The notes under the pieces were generated by a model that was not told where the DNA came from, ran no database searches, and saw only the letters and a program-made list of their open reading frames with translations. This document shows, in pieces, positions 10,484 through 16,791 of a stretch of 33,779 bases of DNA. The stretch comes from JAIOPA01 sp964655175 (GTDB taxonomy: Bacteria > Eisenbacteria > RBG-16-71-46), in assembly GCA_964655175.1 (NCBI GenBank), contig CAZZLY010000026.1, forward strand, positions 1 to 33,779, read 5' to 3'. Within the stretch, counting starts at the first letter, position 1. Each line of letters opens with the position of its first letter. A program made the translations under genes and the position numbers.

Positions 10484-11131
10484 TCAGCGGCCGCGCTTCG
10501 CCTTGGGGCGAGCGACCTTCCGCGCGGGCTTCGTGGACTTCTTGGAGCGAGCGACCGTCGCCGACGGACGCCGCTTCGCGGTCTTCTTCGAGGTGGCCGA
10601 CGACTTCGTGGCCTTCTTCGTGGAGCGCTTCGCGGGCTTGGCCGTGGCCTTCTTCTTGGCCACCTTGCGGCGCGCGGGCTTCGGGGCGCGCGTGGCACCA
10701 CCGCCCGACGGCACCTGACCGAGGGCCTGTCGCAGCGTCTGGAGGTTGCGCCACAGCACGAACTCGTGCAGCTGCGCCTTCTCCTCGTGACCGAGACTCA
10801 GGAACATGAACGCGAGCTCGTAGGGCGTCTTGGCGGGCGCGTTCGGTCGCATGATGGACCGCACGACGAGCGCGTCGGTGCGCACGATCTGCGTGCCCGC
10901 GGGCTGCCCGGGCAGCGCCGGCAGCATGATCGAGAGCGACACGTGAGTGCGCAACGGCAACGAGTGCGAGGCGAAGCAGTAGACACCGCTCGCGGAGATG
11001 TTCTCGCTCTGGGTGACGATCTGCGGCACGTCCTTGAGGGCGTCCGCGTCGATGCGCATGGTGAGCCGCGCTTCGGCGCGCTCGCTCTCGCGGCGCTCCC
11101 GGCCGCTCTTCGAGGACTTGTTCACCGCCAT
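10484..11131 (-). CDS. PilZ-domain protein with lysine/alanine-rich histone H1-like tail
   Basis: This 215-residue protein has two distinct parts. Residues 1-140 look like a PilZ domain: a RESER box (Rx3R, residues 14-18) near the N-terminus and a NISASG motif (NxSxxG, 44-49), the two signatures that bind cyclic di-GMP. Residues 145-215 are a low-complexity basic tail of repeated Lys, Ala, Arg, Pro, Ser and Thr (for example RRKVAKKKATAKPAKRS), resembling histone H1-like or AlgP-type DNA-binding tails. No signal peptide or membrane segment is seen, so it is probably cytoplasmic. GGAGG precedes the ATG, and the start overlaps the end of the exonuclease gene by 10 bases. The PilZ call rests on motifs; DNA or RNA binding by the tail is inference. 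Confidence 0.82.
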   Translation of the reverse strand: MAVNKSSKSGRERRESERAEARLTMRIDADALKDVPQIVTQSENISASGVYCFASHSLPLRTHVSLSIMLPALPGQPAGTQIVRTDALVVRSIMRPNAPAKTPYELAFMFLSLGHEEKAQLHEFVLWRNLQTLRQALGQVPSGGGATRAPKPARRKVAKKKATAKPAKRSTKKATKSSATSKKTAKRRPSATVARSKKSTKPARKVARPKAKRGR

Positions 11132-12702
11132 CCCTGCCTCCTGTGTTCGCGGCGTCGCCGCGGTTCACCCTCGTCCAGGACGAGTTCGCATTCCCTTGCC
11201 GGCACGTTCACCCGCGCGATGATCACCTCGACGCGATCCCCGAGCGTGAAGCGACGGCGTGAACGCCGACCGACCAGACGCACACCCGTGGGGTCGAGAT
11301 CGAAACGATCGTCGAGAAGGTCGCCGATGGCGACGAAGCCGTCCACCGGCGGCTCGTCCATCTCGACGAAGAAACCCCGCGGGACGAGCCCGGAGATACT
11401 ACCCGATGCACGGTCCCCGAGTCTCGCCGCCAGCAGACGCAGGCCCTTGACCTTGATCCCCTCGCGCTCGGCATCGGTCGCGTCCTGCTCGCGCCCGCTG
11501 CACTGTTCCCCGAGGGCGGCCAACTCGTCGTGTTCGCGGACGCCCCCGCGCGTGCGCCGGATCCATTCGCGCACCCGACGATGATTGTGCAGATCGGGAT
11601 AGCGGCGGATGGGTGACGTGAAGTGCAGGTATTCCCACGTCGCCAGGCCGAAGTGCCCGAGGTCGCGGTCGAGATAGCGCGCGCGCGGCATCGACCGCAG
11701 CACCAAGCGATGCAGCAACCGGCGACGCGTCGGATCGAGCGGCATCGCGAGCAGCGCCTGCAGTGCGCGATGCGGTTCGCCGGGATGCCCCAGGCGCGGC
11801 AGGTGCAGGACGCGCAGCGTCTCGTCGAGTTCGGCCAGTCGTCGCTCGACCGGGGATTCGTGGACGCGCCACAACACGCCCGCCTGCCGGACCGCGGCCG
11901 CCTCACCGACGCAACGGTTGGCGAGCAGCATGAACTCCTCGACGAGCTCGTGACTCTCGAGGTGCGTCCGCCGCACCATCTCGAGCGTGTCGCCGTGTTC
12001 GTCGAGCACGGCCTTGACCTCGGTGCTCTCGAGTTGCAGCGCGCCGGCCTCGAAGCGGCGGGTTCGCAGGGCGCGCGCCAGCCGCATGAGGGTCGCGACC
12101 GCGTCGTGCTGGTCGGTGGGCAGCTCGCCACCACCGTCGAGCGCGGCCTGAACCTGCTCGTAGGACAGGCTGGCGCGACTGCGGATGACGCATTCGGCGA
12201 AGCGGAAGCCGTGCAGCATCCCGTGGCCGTCGAGCTCGATGAAGGCCGACAACACGAGCCGGTCCACGCCGTCGCGCAGCGAGCACAGGTCGGCGGACAG
12301 CCGCTGCGGCAGCATGGGGACGACACCCCCCGGCAGGTAGCAACTGGTGCCGCGCAACCGTGCCTCGTCGTCGAGCGCCGTGCCGGGGCGCACGTACCAC
12401 GAGACGTCGGCGATGTGCACCGCGACCTCGAATCGGTCGTTCCCCAGGTCGCGCACGGCCAGCGCGTCATCGTGGTCGCGCGCATCGGCGGGGTCGATCG
12501 TCAACACGAGATCGGCGCGACGGTCCTCGCGATCGGCCAGATCGGCCGCGGTCGGCTCGGTGTGCTCGTCGGCCTCGCTCAACGCCTCGGGCGGGAACGA
12601 GACCCGCAACCGGAACTGCGACGACACGGTGTGGTCGTCCCATTCGGGGCGGTCGTCGGCGCCGAGCACCTCGACGAGATGCGCCGGACCGTCCCAACGC
12701 AC
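11122..12702 (-). CDS. RNase II/R-family 3'-5' exoribonuclease, start uncertain
   Basis: This protein (526 residues from the GTG at 12702) degrades RNA from the 3' end. The catalytic RNB domain begins with VLTIDPADARDHDDAL, holding the four metal-binding aspartates Asp70, Asp76, Asp78 and Asp79. HIADVSWYV, SCYLPGGVVPMLPQRLS and HFTSPIRRYPDLHNHR follow in family order. An S1-like domain closes the protein (SGSISGLVPRGFFVEM onward). The region before the RNB domain is short. In the same frame, family-like sequence continues upstream to about 12858 (ARGRWSFEP, then DGDWVLAEVRWDG) but with no ATG, GTG or TTG. The listed start therefore probably truncates the N-terminal OB domain. The gene lies just after the bS22-like gene and overlaps the PilZ gene by 10 bases. 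Function is firm; the 5' boundary is not. Confidence 0.88.
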   Translation of the reverse strand: MRWDGPAHLVEVLGADDRPEWDDHTVSSQFRLRVSFPPEALSEADEHTEPTAADLADREDRRADLVLTIDPADARDHDDALAVRDLGNDRFEVAVHIADVSWYVRPGTALDDEARLRGTSCYLPGGVVPMLPQRLSADLCSLRDGVDRLVLSAFIELDGHGMLHGFRFAECVIRSRASLSYEQVQAALDGGGELPTDQHDAVATLMRLARALRTRRFEAGALQLESTEVKAVLDEHGDTLEMVRRTHLESHELVEEFMLLANRCVGEAAAVRQAGVLWRVHESPVERRLAELDETLRVLHLPRLGHPGEPHRALQALLAMPLDPTRRRLLHRLVLRSMPRARYLDRDLGHFGLATWEYLHFTSPIRRYPDLHNHRRVREWIRRTRGGVREHDELAALGEQCSGREQDATDAEREGIKVKGLRLLAARLGDRASGSISGLVPRGFFVEMDEPPVDGFVAIGDLLDDRFDLDPTGVRLVGRRSRRRFTLGDRVEVIIARVNVPARECELVLDEGEPRRRREHRRQGWR

Positions 12703-12865
12703 CTCCGCAAGGACCCAGTCACCGTCCTCGGGCGCGTGGGCCCCTTCCCAACGGAGTTCCCGTCGTCCGGGTCCCCGCTTCGCCGGCTCGAAACTCCAGC
12801 GGCCGCGCGCGAAGTGCGCGCGGCCGAGGAGTCTGCGAACGGCATCGGGGTCCCTGACGGGACGA

Positions 12866-12961
12866 CTAGCGGACGCGCTTCTTATGGCGATTCTTCCGCA
12901 GGCGCTTCTTCCGCTTGTGGGTCGCGATCTTCTTGCGCTTCCGCTTCTTGCCCGATCCCAT
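12866..12961 (-). CDS. AURKAIP1/COX24-domain mini ribosomal protein (bS22/mS38-like)
   Basis: This 31-residue, extremely basic protein starts MGSGKKRKRKKIATHKRKK and ends in KKRVR; about two thirds of residues are Lys, Arg or His. The MGS start and the HKRKKRLRKNRHKK pattern match the bacterial AURKAIP1/COX24-domain peptides, whose mycobacterial member is ribosomal protein bS22 and whose mitochondrial relative is mS38. It probably sits on the small ribosomal subunit. AAAGGAG lies upstream of the ATG at good spacing. It is 39 bp after the HU-like gene and just before the exonuclease, in a translation and RNA-processing context. Family call is by sequence resemblance; genes this short are often missed by gene finders. 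Confidence 0.8.
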   Translation of the reverse strand: MGSGKKRKRKKIATHKRKKRLRKNRHKKRVR

Positions 12962-13000
12962 CCCTACTCCTTTCAGAATCCTGTAGCGAGACCTCGCCGA

Positions 13001-13318
13001 TCAGACGCCGGCGGTCTCCGTCTCCGTCACCAGCTGCGGCGTGGCCTCGAGGACCTGCGCCTTGAGTTCCTTGCTCGGCTTGAACACGGGCACCAGCTTC
13101 GCCGGCACCTGCACTTCCGTACCACTGCGGGGGTTGCGCGCCCGACGCGCCCGACGCTCCCGGACCTTGAAGGTCCCGAAGCCACGGATCTCGAGATGCT
13201 TCCCCTCGCTCAGCGCACGGCACACCGAGTCCAACATGCCGTCGATGATCACTGCCGTGTGATTCCGCGACAAACCCGTCGTCGTCGCGATCTGTTCCAC
13301 CAGGTCCGCCTTGGTCAT
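13001..13318 (-). CDS. HU/IHF-family DNA-binding protein
   Basis: This 105-residue protein is a histone-like dimer subunit that bends DNA. It begins MTKADLVEQIATTTGLSRN, followed by the helix VIIDGMLDSVCRALSEGK and the core LEIRGFGTFKVRERRARRA (43-60); ARNPRSGTEVQVPAKLVPVFKPSKELK forms the DNA-binding arm and last strands. It resembles IHF-alpha/beta and HU equally, so I do not choose a symbol. A C-terminal extension of about 15 residues (QLVTETETAGV) goes beyond the usual 90-95. GGAGGACAT precedes the ATG. It lies 23 bp after the FmdB-like gene and shares its likely promoter. Confidence 0.93.
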   Translation of the reverse strand: MTKADLVEQIATTTGLSRNHTAVIIDGMLDSVCRALSEGKHLEIRGFGTFKVRERRARRARNPRSGTEVQVPAKLVPVFKPSKELKAQVLEATPQLVTETETAGV

Positions 13319-13341
13319 CGATGTCCTCCGCGTGGAAGTCC

Positions 13342-13572
13342 CTAGTCCTGGTGCGCGTCCCTGCGACAAGCACATGCGCCCGAGCCGCAACCGCCCGAGG
13401 TCGGCCGTGCAGGCCCTCCCATCGTCGGTGCGACCACCGCGAACGTGCTCACCCGTCGCTCGGACCCGTCCGACCCGCACTGCGGGCATGACGGCGCCGG
13501 TGAATCGAAGCGATCCTGCAAACTCTCCCACGCGTGCAGACAATCCGGACAGCCGTACTCGTAGAGCGGCAC
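13342..13572 (-). CDS. FmdB/CxxC-family zinc-ribbon protein
   Basis: This 76-residue protein has the FmdB-type N-terminus PLYEYGCPDCLHAWE, with zinc-ribbon cysteines at 8, 11, 29 and 32 (CPQCGSDGSERRVS). This family was first noted as a putative regulator near formamidase genes, but its role in most bacteria is unknown. The tail is rich in Gly and Cys (GGCGSGACACRRD) and may bind additional metal. The start is GTG at 13572 with a G-rich sequence upstream. It is the first gene after the BMC operon and has its own promoter candidate, so it may head the HU, bS22 and exonuclease chain rather than belong to the BMC system. Confidence 0.85.
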   Translation of the reverse strand: MPLYEYGCPDCLHAWESLQDRFDSPAPSCPQCGSDGSERRVSTFAVVAPTMGGPARPTSGGCGSGACACRRDAHQD

Positions 13573-13601
13573 CCCAGACCCCCTTCCGCATGGACCCCGT
13601 C

Positions 13602-13630
13602 AACATAACCGCAAGCGGCGATTGACTCAA
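13602..13630 (-). promoter_or_regulatory. Sigma70-type promoter candidate for the FmdB-HU chain
   Basis: On the minus strand TTGAGT (13625-13630) and TATGTT (13602-13607) are 17 bases apart, each with four consensus matches. The predicted start near 13595 lies about 23 bases before the FmdB GTG. The -35 element overlaps the stop of the last BMC gene. Pattern match only. Confidence 0.5.
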
Positions 13631-13914
13631 GCCTGCCCTGAGGCCCCGGGCGGCTGGACCTCGTCGACGACCCCGACCACCACGGTGCGGACCGGCCCGC
13701 GGGGCAGCCCCAGCACCTGGGCGGCGGCGTTGCCCTCGTCGGCCACCAGGACGCGGTCCCCGACGCCGGCATCCACCGTGTCGAGGGCGATCACCGGAGG
13801 CCCACCCGGACGACCCGGAGCGGCCTCCGGGGCCACCAGGAGCAGCTTGCGGGCCGCCAGATGCGGATGCTTCACCGTCGCCACGACCTCACCGGTCACG
13901 CGCGCCAGGAACAT
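13627..13914 (-). CDS. BMC shell vertex protein, EutN/CcmL family (BMC-P, third copy)
   Basis: This 95-residue protein belongs to the EutN/CcmL family, whose pentamers cap the vertices of microcompartment shells. It begins MFLARVTGEVVATVKHPHLAARKLLLV, the family's first strands, continues with VIALDTVDAGVGDRVLVADEGNAAAQVL and ends with VVVGVVDEVQPP, the closing beta hairpin. The usual Ser-x-Ala-Arg/Lys stretch after the central loop is altered to EGNAAAQ. It is the last gene of the BMC operon; its ATG shares one base with the preceding stop (TGATG). It differs clearly from the two other BMC-P copies, so the three may occupy different vertices or bind different partners. Confidence 0.88.
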   Translation of the reverse strand: MFLARVTGEVVATVKHPHLAARKLLLVAPEAAPGRPGGPPVIALDTVDAGVGDRVLVADEGNAAAQVLGLPRGPVRTVVVGVVDEVQPPGASGQA

Positions 13915-14189
13915 CAGGCCCCGGCTCCCGAGACGGCGTCCACGAGCCCCACGATGGCGGCGTCGGCGGGGTTGTCGGGGTTGGCGAGTGCGACCGCCGC
14001 CTCACGCCCCCGGACGACGAACACGCGCTGCCCGGGGGCGGCGCTCACCAGATCCACCGCCACGAACGGCCGGCCCGTGGGGGTGGTCCCGGAGGGGTCG
14101 GTGGCTTCGAGCAGCAACAGGCGCTGCCCGCGCCACGACGGCACCTTCTCGGTGCTCACGACCGAACCCAGCACGCGCGCGAACAGCAT
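13914..14189 (-). CDS. BMC shell vertex protein, EutN/CcmL family (BMC-P, second copy)
   Basis: This 91-residue EutN/CcmL-type protein is predicted to form a pentameric vertex. It reads MLFARVLGSVVSTEKVPSW at the N-terminus, FVAVDLVSAAPGQRVFVVRGREAAVAL in the middle and IVGLVDAVSG at the end. I start at the ATG at 14189, which gives the canonical N-terminus and a TGATG junction identical to that of the next gene; a GTG one codon upstream (14192) is possible. The central insert TDPSGTTPTGRP lengthens the loop before the core strand. It is translationally coupled to the BMC-T gene before it and the third BMC-P after it. Confidence 0.88.
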   Translation of the reverse strand: MLFARVLGSVVSTEKVPSWRGQRLLLLEATDPSGTTPTGRPFVAVDLVSAAPGQRVFVVRGREAAVALANPDNPADAAIVGLVDAVSGAGA

Positions 14190-14740
14190 CACAGCACCCG
14201 GTCGCGCAGACGGGCGTCCATGCGCGGGATGATCACCGCGCGCGCGAGCAGGCCGCGCTTCTGCGCGTCCTCGCGCCCGGCGGCGATGGCCGCCTGCACG
14301 TCGGGTAGCGAGCCCGACAGCATCACGACGCCCTTGCCGCCGATGCCGTTCGCCAGCCGCAGGTCGCGCAGCGTGACGTTCGCCGCCTTGGCGGCCGCGT
14401 CGGCGGCGACGATGGCCGAGGTGGCCGAGAGCGTCTCGAGGATGCCGACCGCATCATCGTCCCGGGACGGCACGGTGCCACGCACCGCGGGCATCACGCC
14501 CTCGTGCAGCTGCGGGATGAAGAGTTGATCGAGGAGCGTGTCGGCGGCGACCTCGACGCCGCGGCGATGCGCCGCGCGCACGTCGGCGACCGAGCCGCCG
14601 ATCACGAACCAGTAGCGGCCGGGCGACAACACGCTCGCCTCGAGCACCTGCACCTCGGCCTGCTTCATCATGGCGTCGGCGGCGACGAGGCCCTGGGCGA
14701 TGCTCGACGTCTCGAGTGCGGCGATGGCGACGGGGGTCAT
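14189..14740 (-). CDS. Tandem-domain BMC shell protein (BMC-T)
   Basis: This 183-residue protein carries two consecutive BMC domains: residues about 4-85 (AIAALETSSIAQGLVAADAM onward) and about 97-178 (VGILETLSATSAIVAADAAAK onward). Such proteins form trimeric pseudo-hexamers in the shell facets. Length matches PduT-like single-layer BMC-T proteins. PduT carries an Fe-S cluster through a pore cysteine, but this protein has no cysteine at all; the corresponding loop reads LSPGRYW, so cluster binding is excluded. The second pore loop reads GIGGKGVV. The ATG overlaps the dehydrogenase stop by four bases. It lies between the enzyme gene and two BMC-P genes, so enzyme and shell are made together. 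Shell role is confident; what passes its pore is unknown. Confidence 0.9.
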   Translation of the reverse strand: MTPVAIAALETSSIAQGLVAADAMMKQAEVQVLEASVLSPGRYWFVIGGSVADVRAAHRRGVEVAADTLLDQLFIPQLHEGVMPAVRGTVPSRDDDAVGILETLSATSAIVAADAAAKAANVTLRDLRLANGIGGKGVVMLSGSLPDVQAAIAAGREDAQKRGLLARAVIIPRMDARLRDRVL

Positions 14741-16152
14741 ACGATGCGGAACCGATCCACGAGCGTGCAGCGCCGCAGCCGGGTGAAGCTGCGTGCCGTC
14801 GTCATGCCCTCACCGGTGGGGCTGGCGATGGTGAAGCTGGTCGGGCCCTCGCCGTTCCAGCCGAGGCCGGAGGCGTTGGGACCGTTCTTCACGAAGATGG
14901 AGGCGTCGCAGGCGCGCGCCATGCGGTGCAGCTTGTCGATGTTGCGCGAATGCATGGACGCGGTGTGCCGATAGCCGTGTTCGACCTCGACCGCGAAGTC
15001 GATCGCCTCGTCCACGTGGCGCACGCGCACGAGCGGCAGGATCGGCATCATGAGCTCGGTCCACAGGAACGGATGGTCGGCGTCCACCTCGCACACGGCG
15101 AGACGCACGTCGGTCGGGCACGGGATGCCCGCCTCGCGCAGGATGACGCCCGCGTCCTTCCCCACCCACTTGCGCTCGATGACCGCGTACTTGCGCGGCC
15201 CCTGCTCGCGTTCGAGCACCAGCTTGCGCAACTGCTGGGTCTGATGCGGCGCGAGCACGATCGCTCCCGAGCGCGCCAGGTTCTCCTTGAGACGGTCCGC
15301 GACCAGCGAGACGCAGACGATCTCCTTCTCGTCGGTGCAGATGATGTTGTTGTCGAGCGAGGCCCCCATGACCAGGTCGCGCGCGGCCTTCTCGAGATCG
15401 GCGGTCTCGTCCACCACGCTCGGCGGATTGCCGGGGCCGGCGGCGATGACCTTCTTGCCCGCGTCCAGCGCCTCGCGCACGACCGCGGGGCCACCGGTGA
15501 CGACGTTGAGGCGGATGCCCTTGTAACGCAGCAGCGCCTTGGCGACGTCCAGCGTGGGCTCGGCGATCGAATGCAGCAGCGGCTCGGGCGCACCGGCGCG
15601 TCGGGCCGCGCGATTGACGAGGTCGATCGTCAGCGTCGAGATGCGACGCGCATTGGGGTGCGGACAGAACACGCAGGTGTTGCCGCCCGCGATCATCGAG
15701 AGGCCGTTGTTGACGATCGTCTCGCTCGGATTGGTCACCGGGGTGATGACCGCGATCACGCCGTAGGGCGCACGCTCCATGAGCGTCAGACCGTGGTCGC
15801 CCGTCCACGCCACCGGAACCAGATCCTCGGTGCCCGGCGTCTTCTCGGCGACGAGTCGGTTCTTGAGGATCTTGTCCGAGACGCGCCCCAGACCGGTCTC
15901 GTCCACCGCCAGCTTGGCCAGCGTCTCGACGCTCGCCAGGATCGTCTCGCGGATCGAGGCGATGACCCGGTCGCGCACCTCGAGCGGGGTCTCACGCCAG
16001 AGCTCGAACGACCGGCGGGCGCCCGCGACCGCCTCGTCGAGCGTCGCGTGGATCCCCAGGGGCCGGTTCGCGGACGGATCGGCCGGGTCGCGCTCGATGC
16101 GATCGAGCACCTCGGCCACGATGGCGCCGATGCGAGCCGGATCGACGCTCAT
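14737..16152 (-). CDS. CoA-acylating aldehyde dehydrogenase (PduP/EutE family), BMC cargo
   Basis: This 471-residue enzyme is predicted to oxidise an aldehyde to its acyl-CoA with NAD+ and CoA inside the microcompartment. Family signatures include YGVIAVITPVTNPSET (130-144), GPGNPPSVVDETADLEKAA (239-257), the catalytic Cys272 in NNIICTDEKE and a C-terminal NASGLGWNGEGPTSFTIASP (426-445). Residues 4-21 (DPARIGAIVAEVLDRIER) form a predicted amphipathic helix, followed by a Pro/Asn-rich linker; this is where PduP-type enzymes carry the peptide that directs them into the shell. It begins 7 bp after a BMC-P gene and overlaps the BMC-T gene by four bases. It is the only enzyme in the operon. The aldehyde used cannot be deduced. 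Confidence 0.92.
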   Translation of the reverse strand: MSVDPARIGAIVAEVLDRIERDPADPSANRPLGIHATLDEAVAGARRSFELWRETPLEVRDRVIASIRETILASVETLAKLAVDETGLGRVSDKILKNRLVAEKTPGTEDLVPVAWTGDHGLTLMERAPYGVIAVITPVTNPSETIVNNGLSMIAGGNTCVFCPHPNARRISTLTIDLVNRAARRAGAPEPLLHSIAEPTLDVAKALLRYKGIRLNVVTGGPAVVREALDAGKKVIAAGPGNPPSVVDETADLEKAARDLVMGASLDNNIICTDEKEIVCVSLVADRLKENLARSGAIVLAPHQTQQLRKLVLEREQGPRKYAVIERKWVGKDAGVILREAGIPCPTDVRLAVCEVDADHPFLWTELMMPILPLVRVRHVDEAIDFAVEVEHGYRHTASMHSRNIDKLHRMARACDASIFVKNGPNASGLGWNGEGPTSFTIASPTGEGMTTARSFTRLRRCTLVDRFRIV

Positions 16153-16159
16153 CGCGCGC

Positions 16160-16465
16160 TCACGCGGGGAAGCCCGCCGACTTGAGGTACACGTCCTTGC
16201 CCGCCACTTCGACCGCGTCGACGATGCCGGCCACGACGTGGTCCACGGGCCGGTCCTTGGTGGGCTCGGTCAGCCGCGCCGAGGAACCGGCCACGATGAG
16301 CACGAGTTCCCCCTCGCCGGCGCCGACGGCATCCACCGCGACGACCTGGTTGCCGACGGGCTTGAACGACGCATCGACTTCACGGGCGAGCAGCAACTTG
16401 AGCCCGGCGAGCGCCGGGTCCTTGCGCGTGCTCACCACGGTGCCCAGCACCTTGGCGAGGATCAT
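16160..16465 (-). CDS. BMC shell vertex protein, EutN/CcmL family (BMC-P, first copy)
   Basis: This 101-residue protein is the most canonical of the three EutN/CcmL copies. It begins MILAKVLGTVVSTRKDPALAG, continues with KPVGNQVVAVDAVGAGEGELVLIVAGSSARL, which includes the conserved SSAR stretch, and has DHVVAGIVDAVEV as the closing strands. The tail (GKDVYLKSAGFPA) is longer than in the other copies. It should form pentamers closing the shell vertices. The ATG at 16465 is preceded by the stop of the BMC-H gene by a single base, and the dehydrogenase begins 7 bp after its stop. The frame is open upstream of the ATG but that part overlaps the BMC-H gene in another frame and is not homologous. 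Confidence 0.93.
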   Translation of the reverse strand: MILAKVLGTVVSTRKDPALAGLKLLLAREVDASFKPVGNQVVAVDAVGAGEGELVLIVAGSSARLTEPTKDRPVDHVVAGIVDAVEVAGKDVYLKSAGFPA

Positions 16466-16466
16466 G

Positions 16467-16763
16467 TCACTTCTTGCCGGCGGTCTCGGGACGGCGGATG
16501 GGCAGCGCGTCCTCGAGCTGACCGTGCGGGCGCGGAATGACGTGCACCGAGACGACCTCACCGACCTTGGCAGCGGCAGCGGCACCCGCCTCGGTCGCCG
16601 CACGCACGGCCGCGACGTCACCACGAACGACGGTCGTGACGTAGCCGCCGCCGATCTTCTCGTAGTGCACCAGGGTGACGCGAGCCGCCTTCACCATGGC
16701 GTCCGACGCTTCGACCATGGCCACGAAACCACGCGTCTCGATGAGGCCCAGGGCTTCTTCCAT
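16467..16763 (-). CDS. Hexameric BMC shell protein (BMC-H), canonical pore
   Basis: This 98-residue protein is a single-domain BMC-H shell subunit of the PduA/CcmK type. The fold is clear: ALGLIETRGFVAMVEASDAMVKAARVTLV, the pore loop EKIGGGYVT and VVRGDVAAVRAATEAGAAAA, ending with HVIPRPHGQLEDALP. Six copies form a flat hexagonal tile with a central pore lined by the KIGGG loop, close to PduA (KIGSG). GGAG lies upstream of the ATG. It is the second gene of the operon, 28 bp after the divergent BMC-H. It is probably the main facet protein. Confidence 0.95.
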   Translation of the reverse strand: MEEALGLIETRGFVAMVEASDAMVKAARVTLVHYEKIGGGYVTTVVRGDVAAVRAATEAGAAAAAKVGEVVSVHVIPRPHGQLEDALPIRRPETAGKK

Positions 16764-16791
16764 CGCGGCTCCCTCCACTCCGGTTCGAGGT

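Noticed and set aside
12579..12845. ATG at 12845 as the start of the exonuclease
   Set aside because: It is in a different frame from the RNB domain and its translation (Ser/Arg-rich) has no family resemblance. It would need a frameshift to reach the enzyme.
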